A stretch of 10,993 bases of DNA, taken from NCBI GenBank assembly GCA_903928395.1, contig CAIYQS010000139.1, forward strand, positions 1 through 10,993, in the 5' to 3' direction. The DNA is from an uncultured Actinomycetes bacterium (lineage in GTDB: Bacteria; Actinomycetota; Actinomycetes; Nanopelagicales; Nanopelagicaceae). Under the pieces are notes generated by a model that saw only the letters and a list, made by a program, of their open reading frames with translations, had not been told where the DNA came from and did not search any database. Shown here piece after piece: positions 6,843 through 10,993 of this stretch (within the stretch, counting starts at the first letter, position 1; every line of letters begins with the position of its first letter). The position numbers were made by a program, and so were the translations under genes.

Positions 6843-7779
6843 TTAAAACGCTCTCTTGGTAGTAGCGATGAATACCCTGCTCCAAGGATGTCAAAGGTGT
6901 TTTGTACCCTATTCCAACTAGATCCTCTGAATTTGCCTTGGTAAACGATTGGTATTTTCCGTGAAGGATCTCCGGCATTTTTATGTATTTAATATTTACC
7001 GGTAAATCAAAATTTTTGAAGATATGAGTCGCTAACGAGTTGAATGTCTCTGCACTTCCAGTGCCGAAATCAAATATTCGTGAGTTCCAACTATGAGTTA
7101 ACGCCCAAAGAATGAAGTCTGCAATGTCGTCAACGTAAACAAAATCACGCTTATGCTCGCCGGCTTCGCATCCCTCGGAAGTATCAAAAAGTCGCACTTC
7201 TCCAAGTTCACGTATTTGATTGAACGCATGGAATGCCACGGAGGCCATTCCGCCTTTCAGCTCTTCTCCTGGCCCGTATACGTTGAAGTACCTCAGCCCT
7301 AGGAATTTAGGCGGGTTTGGATTGTCCATCATCCACTTATCGAATAGGAGCTTGGAGTATCCGTAGTAGTTAAGCGGTCGACAGTCGTTTATTTCAGAGT
7401 CTCTATATCCCACCGAACCATAGACCGAAGCTGAGGAGGCGTAGATATAAGGAATATTTAATCTCTCCGATACTAAGGCGAGTTTCTTGGAAAGTTGGAA
7501 ATTGTGTTTCAATAATTTGGAAAAATCTGGGTAAGTAGTGGCTGTAATTGCGCCTTGGTGAACTATTGCATCAAAACTATCAAAAAATGGATCTATCTCT
7601 GACAAGTCATTGAGATCGGCTTTGGAGATCCAATCTACAATTCCATGAGTCGGAAGCTTCCTAATTTGAGCGGTATCTATCAGATTGTCAGCAATTGTAA
7701 GTTTAAAGTCGGATTGGGCCAAGCGATTGGCAATTCGAGACCCAATGAAGCCAGCGCCGCCTGTCAGCAAGATACGCAT
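6835..7779 (-). CDS. hldD: ADP-L-glycero-D-manno-heptose 6-epimerase
   Basis: A 314-residue extended SDR enzyme converting ADP-D-glycero-beta-D-manno-heptose to the L-glycero form, the last step of the pathway. Seen: Rossmann motif GGAGFIGS (7-14), SSASVYG (115-121), and Y139/K143 of the YxxxK pair (YGYSK). RYFNVYGPGEELKGGMASV (163-181) is diagnostic of HldD and includes K175, which lines up with the second catalytic Lys of E. coli HldD. HKRDFVYVDDIA (209-220) and MPEILHGKYQSFTKAN (268-283) are also family hallmarks. Length matches the family (about 310). The ATG at 7779 has a good Shine-Dalgarno and is first in the - strand hldD-hldE operon. It is divergent from the GT9 gene at 7828, leaving 48 nt between starts. 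Confidence 0.96.
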   Translation of the reverse strand: MRILLTGGAGFIGSRIANRLAQSDFKLTIADNLIDTAQIRKLPTHGIVDWISKADLNDLSEIDPFFDSFDAIVHQGAITATTYPDFSKLLKHNFQLSKKLALVSERLNIPYIYASSASVYGSVGYRDSEINDCRPLNYYGYSKLLFDKWMMDNPNPPKFLGLRYFNVYGPGEELKGGMASVAFHAFNQIRELGEVRLFDTSEGCEAGEHKRDFVYVDDIADFILWALTHSWNSRIFDFGTGSAETFNSLATHIFKNFDLPVNIKYIKMPEILHGKYQSFTKANSEDLVGIGYKTPLTSLEQGIHRYYQESVLNG

Positions 7780-7783
7780 AATT

Positions 7784-7790
7784 ACCTCTA
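7784..7790 (-). promoter_or_regulatory. Ribosome-binding site of hldD
   Basis: On the - strand, TAGAGGT (GAGG at 7788-7785) precedes the hldD ATG with GAGG 5 nt from the start. hldD therefore has a conventional leader, while the opposite-facing gene from the same 48-nt gap appears leaderless. Confidence 0.6.
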
Positions 7791-7819
7791 TTCACCACAA
7801 GTGGACTCGTCGCTAGAAT
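7791..7819 (+). promoter_or_regulatory. Candidate leaderless promoter of the + strand GT9 gene
   Basis: TTCACC (7791-7796, 4 of 6 matches to TTGACA), a 17-nt spacer, then TAGAAT (7814-7819, 5 of 6 matches to TATAAT), with the ATG 8 nt downstream and no Shine-Dalgarno. Spacing and matches are close to a housekeeping-sigma promoter. Transcription would begin at or next to the ATG. It overlaps the region that must also hold the hldD promoter. Confidence 0.55.
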
Positions 7820-7827
7820 ACATCCTA

Positions 7828-8970
7828 ATGAATTTTTTACGCAGAATTGTTAGAGCGTTGAGCCGCCAATTGAGTCATTTCACCTGGAGGCATCCCTTTG
7901 CGTCACTCAAACAGATATTCGATTTTTTCTCTAACAGAGCTCGTCGCCTTCTATCGGCATATATTCAATTTAAATCGAGTGGTTTCGAACCCAATTTAGA
8001 GATCCATGTGTTGGGGGGATTGGGTGACTCTATAGTTGCTACTCGATGGATCAAGGAATTCGTGCGTCAGCTTACTCCCGATATTAGAATCGCCTTTTAC
8101 TCAGCGAATCCGAATCAATTGGCTTGGCTAGTTAACCCGGTCAATCAAGATGTTAAGTTCTTTGGTGACGCCTACTTACCAACCCGACCTAATACGCCTC
8201 GTATCCAAGTCGGTCATCAGGTCCAATTGAGCAGCGGAACAATCAAAATTGTGCAGAGATATTTCATTGATCCAGCCCTGGCCCTTAAGTTCCAGCTCCC
8301 ACAGCTAGATCCTAAATTTAATGAACAGATAACGCCGATAATTGGGCGGCAGATTTCAGAGACTGCGATGAAGCTTGGACTGCGCCGGAATAATTACGTT
8401 TTTGAATCTACTGGACTGAATTTTCCAGGGGATTCTTTAGCTGTTGAAACACAGACCCCCTCGATCCCGCTCCCTGAAAAATATGTGACGATCCACAATG
8501 GCTACGATGAGAACTTTTTTTTAATCAATGAGAATTCCACTAAGAATTACAACGATTTCCAACCGATAGTTGACTACATTCAAAATGTATTGAACATTCC
8601 AGTGATCCAACTGGGCATCTCAAAGACCTCCAATCCGCTTGAAGTCTCCTACGACTTGTTAGACAAAACGAACCTCCGTGAAGTTGCTGAAATTCTTAAA
8701 AATTCTGCGCTCCATCTAGATGTCGAAAGTGGACTGGTCCACTTGGCAACCAGTCTTGGCGCAAAATGCTTAGTGATTTTTGGGCCAACTCCATGGGAAT
8801 ATTTCGGTTATCCCTCAAATGTGAATATTTTCTCTAGTTCTTGTTCGCCGTGTTGGTGGTTGGAGAATGACTGGATGAATACCTGCCATCGAAGCTCTCA
8901 AAAATTTTGTTGTACGAAAGATATCAGTCCGCTAGATGTCATCAAACAAATTGAAACTATATTTTGCTGA
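7828..8970 (+). CDS. GT9-family glycosyltransferase (heptosyltransferase-like)
   Basis: A 380-residue GT-B enzyme related to ADP-heptose:LPS heptosyltransferases (WaaC, WaaF) and to bacterial protein O-heptosyltransferases. Probable role: transfer of heptose from the ADP-heptose made by the adjacent genes. Seen: a basic, non-catalytic N-terminal extension (1-58), then HVLGGLGDSIVATRWIKEF (60-78, the GT9 GDxxxxxP-type loop), YVTIHNGYD (219-227) and ALHLDVESGLVHLATSLG (294-311, the donor-site DSGxxHLA motif with Glu for Asp). IFGPTPWEYFGYP (317-329) comes next, then a Cys/Trp segment: C339, C342, W343-W344, W349, C353, C361-C362. ATG 7828 was chosen over upstream GTG 7801 because of the promoter spacing and because it places GGLGD at 63-67, exactly as in the convergent paralogue. 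The open frame extends back to 7645, but only antisense to hldD. The 3' end overlaps the next gene by 14 nt. The acceptor is unknown. Confidence 0.85.
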   Translation: MNFLRRIVRALSRQLSHFTWRHPFASLKQIFDFFSNRARRLLSAYIQFKSSGFEPNLEIHVLGGLGDSIVATRWIKEFVRQLTPDIRIAFYSANPNQLAWLVNPVNQDVKFFGDAYLPTRPNTPRIQVGHQVQLSSGTIKIVQRYFIDPALALKFQLPQLDPKFNEQITPIIGRQISETAMKLGLRRNNYVFESTGLNFPGDSLAVETQTPSIPLPEKYVTIHNGYDENFFLINENSTKNYNDFQPIVDYIQNVLNIPVIQLGISKTSNPLEVSYDLLDKTNLREVAEILKNSALHLDVESGLVHLATSLGAKCLVIFGPTPWEYFGYPSNVNIFSSSCSPCWWLENDWMNTCHRSSQKFCCTKDISPLDVIKQIETIFC

Positions 8971-10117
8971 GATATTTATCTGCACGGCGAACAATTTCTT
9001 CCCATGGAAAAGTTTTTCTGCAAATTGGGGTACTCATACCTAATAAACAATCGAAATTCCAAGTTTCATTTGACCACCAGCTACAACTTCCACAAAATTT
9101 TGGACCAACCACTTCAGCTCCAGGTAAACCATAGTAATCCGGCGATGTGGATAAGAAGAAAGTGACTAACGGAACACCCAACACTCGCGCACATCTTGCA
9201 ATCCCAGAATCGCCATCTATATGCAATTTCGAGTTGTAAAGAATATTCAATACATCATCGAGGGTCGTAAGTCCCCTTAGATCCAGGTCAACATTGGTCA
9301 ATCTCTGAGATCTGTCCGTGCCTAATTGCACTATCTTTATAAGTGGATAATGATATTTAATCTCGAGAATAATTCGGTTCCAAGTATCAGCGTCGAGTTG
9401 CTTTGTTGATATGCCTCGTGATTTTTGAGACGGGTCTATTCCGTCATGAATAGTAATGTATTCAAATTCACTCCCAAAATAGTTATCAAAATTCATCGAC
9501 TTAATTTTTGGCCAAACAATTGTTTGTACTCCAAGCGATCGAGCCAGCAGATCTAAACGCGAGTATCCCTTGGAAATCGATAAATCTGAAACCAAGCCAC
9601 CAAAAACGGGATACATCAAGTTTGTTTTGTTTAAAATTGTAATCTCAGCTTGGTCGGAAGTAATGATCTGTTTAGGTAAAATGGAAGGAAGATAACTGGT
9701 CTCGTGACGAATGACAGTTTCCTTGAATTCTAGACGAGTTCGGAGTAGAAAACGATGAAATGTTTTTCGCTTTAGGCATCGTTTGCAGAGTTGAATATCC
9801 GGAAAGAGCAGAGTAGCGCTAAAGAAATTAGTTGCAGAATTTGTCTGTGGGTGGAATCGAATTGAGGCCTTCAATTCTGCCTCTAAACTATTTACCACTA
9901 AGAGTGCATTGACCTGATCTCCAAGTCCACCAGAAGTAATAAGACCGACGTTTTTCGGGGAAAAAATGGGGATCTGAATAATTCTTCTAAATCTCATCTT
10001 TATTGGTTCTTGAAAATGCTGGTGGAACTTTGCCTTTTGAAGATAGGTATTTTTTATGAAGGTCGGCAACCCTCGACCTTGTAATGTCAATATGAAATTT
10101 CTGTCGTCAATTGGCAA
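8957..10117 (-). CDS. GT9-like glycosyltransferase, paralogue of the convergent gene
   Basis: A 386-residue GT-B enzyme, divergent but recognisably GT9. Seen: an N-terminal extension (1-55), NVGLITSGGLGDQVNALLV (56-74), EYITIHDGID (219-228), LRGLTTLDDVLNIL (280-293), LHIDGDSGIARCARVLGVP (298-316, the donor-site GDSG motif) and TSPDYYGLPG (324-333). A Cys/Trp segment follows: C342, C345, W347-W348, W353, C357, C366. Block order and spacing match the + strand GT9 protein. The TTG start at 10117 is supported by AGGAG 6 nt upstream and by GGLGD falling at 63-67 in both proteins; the alternative ATG at 9997 gives 347 residues and lacks an obvious ribosome-binding site. Likely a heptosyl- or related glycosyltransferase; the donor is inferred from the neighbours and not proven. 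It is AT-rich like the rest of the island. Confidence 0.8.
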   Translation of the reverse strand: MPIDDRNFILTLQGRGLPTFIKNTYLQKAKFHQHFQEPIKMRFRRIIQIPIFSPKNVGLITSGGLGDQVNALLVVNSLEAELKASIRFHPQTNSATNFFSATLLFPDIQLCKRCLKRKTFHRFLLRTRLEFKETVIRHETSYLPSILPKQIITSDQAEITILNKTNLMYPVFGGLVSDLSISKGYSRLDLLARSLGVQTIVWPKIKSMNFDNYFGSEFEYITIHDGIDPSQKSRGISTKQLDADTWNRIILEIKYHYPLIKIVQLGTDRSQRLTNVDLDLRGLTTLDDVLNILYNSKLHIDGDSGIARCARVLGVPLVTFFLSTSPDYYGLPGAEVVGPKFCGSCSWWSNETWNFDCLLGMSTPICRKTFPWEEIVRRADKYLSKI

Positions 10118-10123
10118 GTGCCA

Positions 10124-10128
10124 CTCCT
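10124..10128 (-). promoter_or_regulatory. Ribosome-binding site supporting a TTG start
   Basis: On the - strand AGGAG is followed by 6 nt (TGGCAC) and the TTG at 10117-10115. It is the strongest initiation signal near this gene and decides for the longer form of the - strand GT9 protein over the internal ATG at 9997. Confidence 0.6.
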
Positions 10129-10181
10129 AAGGTTGGTTTCCCTTTGGCAATCTTACTTGGCCGAGCTAACTAATCGCGACT

Positions 10182-10201
10182 AGACCTGGCAGATTAGGTC
10201 T
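10182..10201. repeat. Short inverted repeat in the intergenic region
   Basis: AGACCT (10182-10187) and AGGTCT (10196-10201) can pair as a 6-bp stem with an 8-nt loop, followed on the + strand by TTTAAA. No + strand transcript is known to need ending here, so it may be an operator-like site or chance. It lies between two divergent genes. Confidence 0.25.
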
Positions 10202-10238
10202 TTTAAACGCGTATTTCAGGCTGATTAAGCACCCAGCC

Positions 10239-10267
10239 CTGACTTCTGAGAGACGGTTCCCTATACT
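10239..10267 (+). promoter_or_regulatory. Candidate leaderless promoter of the second acyltransferase gene
   Basis: CTGACT (10239-10244, 4 of 6 matches to TTGACA), a 17-nt spacer and TATACT (10262-10267, 5 of 6 matches to TATAAT), with the ATG at 10274 six nt further on and no Shine-Dalgarno. It appears intact although the gene it serves is broken. Confidence 0.55.
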
Positions 10268-10273
10268 CCTTAC

Positions 10274-10993
10274 ATGACTTACTTGCCTCAAAAAATCCAG
10301 TCGACTCGAGCAGCAACTCTTCCCCCGCAACACAATGTCCAAATTGATATCTTGCGAGGTTTAGCAATATTGGGCGTGATTGCGTGCCACACAATTGTCT
10401 ACACGGATCGTGCCTTGGTTAATCACGGAGGAGCCCCCTAAAATTACGTCGACTGGCTTATAAGTTTTGGAAAATATGGAGTTGAGGTCTTCTTTTTTGT
10501 GTCAGGTTATTTAATGCAGTCTCTCTATGGAAGAGAGAAGGAATTCACATTCCGAAGATTCTTTGCACGGAGATTTGGGAGAATCTATCCCCTTTGGGTC
10601 GCATTTTTGCTTATCGACTGGTCGCTACTTAGGAATTTTGGGACAGGAGGGGCTGAAGCGATTAATCTGGTTCGCTCACAAGGACAATCTCAACTTTTCA
10701 CGAATCCAGTTGTTGTTGTACTACTCAGTTTGACCTTCACTTTATTTGTTTCAAGTAACCTGTGGAACACGGTGGTACCCGGCGGATGGTCAATCCAGGC
10801 AGAAATGTTTCATTATTGTGTGTTTTCAATTATTCGGAAATTCACTCGTCGAGCAACTATATTGTTTTTGACTTTTTTTGCCATAGCGAGTCTAGTTTTA
10901 GCTACCATGGCAAAATCGATTTATTTTAATTTGATTTGCCATAAATGGATTTAGGGCATTAATAAATGCATGGGTTCGGTTAAATGTATACTC
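10274..10993 (+). pseudogene. Acyltransferase family 3 gene with in-frame stop and probable frameshift; runs off window
   Basis: From ATG 10274 the frame encodes a typical Acyl_transf_3 N-terminus: a polar leader, then IDILRGLAILGVIACHT (24-40) with the conserved Arg and His. A TAA at 10439-10441 (codon 56) interrupts it. The same frame then continues without loss of homology: YGVEVFFFVSGYLM, RRFFARRFGRIYPLWV and GGWSIQAEMFHY, all family landmarks in order. That frame stops at 10952-10954, about 227 codons in, well short of the usual 350 or more. A different + frame, open from 10935 to the window end (FAINGFRALINAWVRLNVY), looks like the continuation, suggesting a one-base gain or two-base loss at about 10935-10952. 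As written, no full-length enzyme can be made; GTG 10499 could start a fragment. Sequencing error in the stop codon or near 10940 is the main alternative. It is a different gene from the intact acyltransferase at 3299. Confidence 0.75.

Noticed and set aside
7645..7827. Upstream extension of the + strand GT9 open frame by 61 codons
   Set aside because: It runs antisense through the start of hldD, has no family similarity, and ATG 7828 has a well-spaced promoter and matches the paralogue's start.
10182..10204. AGACCT/AGGTCT hairpin plus TTT as an intrinsic terminator
   Set aside because: Short stem, only four T, and no upstream + strand gene to terminate; listed only as an inverted repeat.
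10203..10394. 63-codon open frame on the - strand over the intergenic region and start of the acyltransferase pseudogene
   Set aside because: No family resemblance, and it is antisense to recognisable acyltransferase coding sequence and to the promoter.

Overview
This window is a surface-glycan (cell-envelope polysaccharide) locus. It is tightly packed, with 4-nt ATGA/GTGA overlaps, GTG and TTG starts, and overlapping 3' ends. GC is about 51% in the first 600 bases and about 41% in the next 840 (hand count). No lipid A, Kdo or other LPS-diagnostic gene is present. Protein resemblance (the epimerase, the GT4 enzyme) and several apparently leaderless promoters (a -10 box 6-8 nt before the ATG) hint at an actinobacterium, perhaps a small-genome aquatic lineage. 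That is a weak inference, and a diderm is not excluded.

Region 1 (1-4357, all +) is one run of co-directional genes: the 3' part of an NAD-dependent sugar-nucleotide epimerase/dehydratase, an ABC-2 polysaccharide export permease (Wzm type), its ATPase (Wzt type, without the C-terminal glycan-binding domain), a GT4 glycosyltransferase and a membrane acyltransferase of family 3. Together they would supply a nucleotide sugar, build and acylate a lipid-linked glycan, and export it.

Region 2 (4358-7779) holds a complete set for ADP-L-glycero-beta-D-manno-heptose. gmhA and gmhB are on the + strand and converge, with a 4-nt overlap, on hldE and hldD on the - strand. GmhA makes heptose 7-phosphate, the HldE kinase domain makes the 1,7-bisphosphate, GmhB removes the 7-phosphate, the HldE nucleotidyltransferase domain makes ADP-heptose, and HldD epimerises it. 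GmhA carries Gln where the catalytic His is expected.

Region 3 (7780-10117) has two GT9 (heptosyltransferase-family) genes, tail to tail with a 14-nt overlap. They are distant paralogues with the same N-terminal extension length and an unusual shared Cys/Trp motif near the C-terminus. They are the likely users of the ADP-heptose.

Region 4 (10118-10993) is an intergenic region with a good promoter, followed by a second acyltransferase-3 gene that looks broken: one in-frame stop and one probable frameshift. No tRNA, rRNA, CRISPR array or insertion sequence was seen, and no gene-free stretch exceeds 300 bases.
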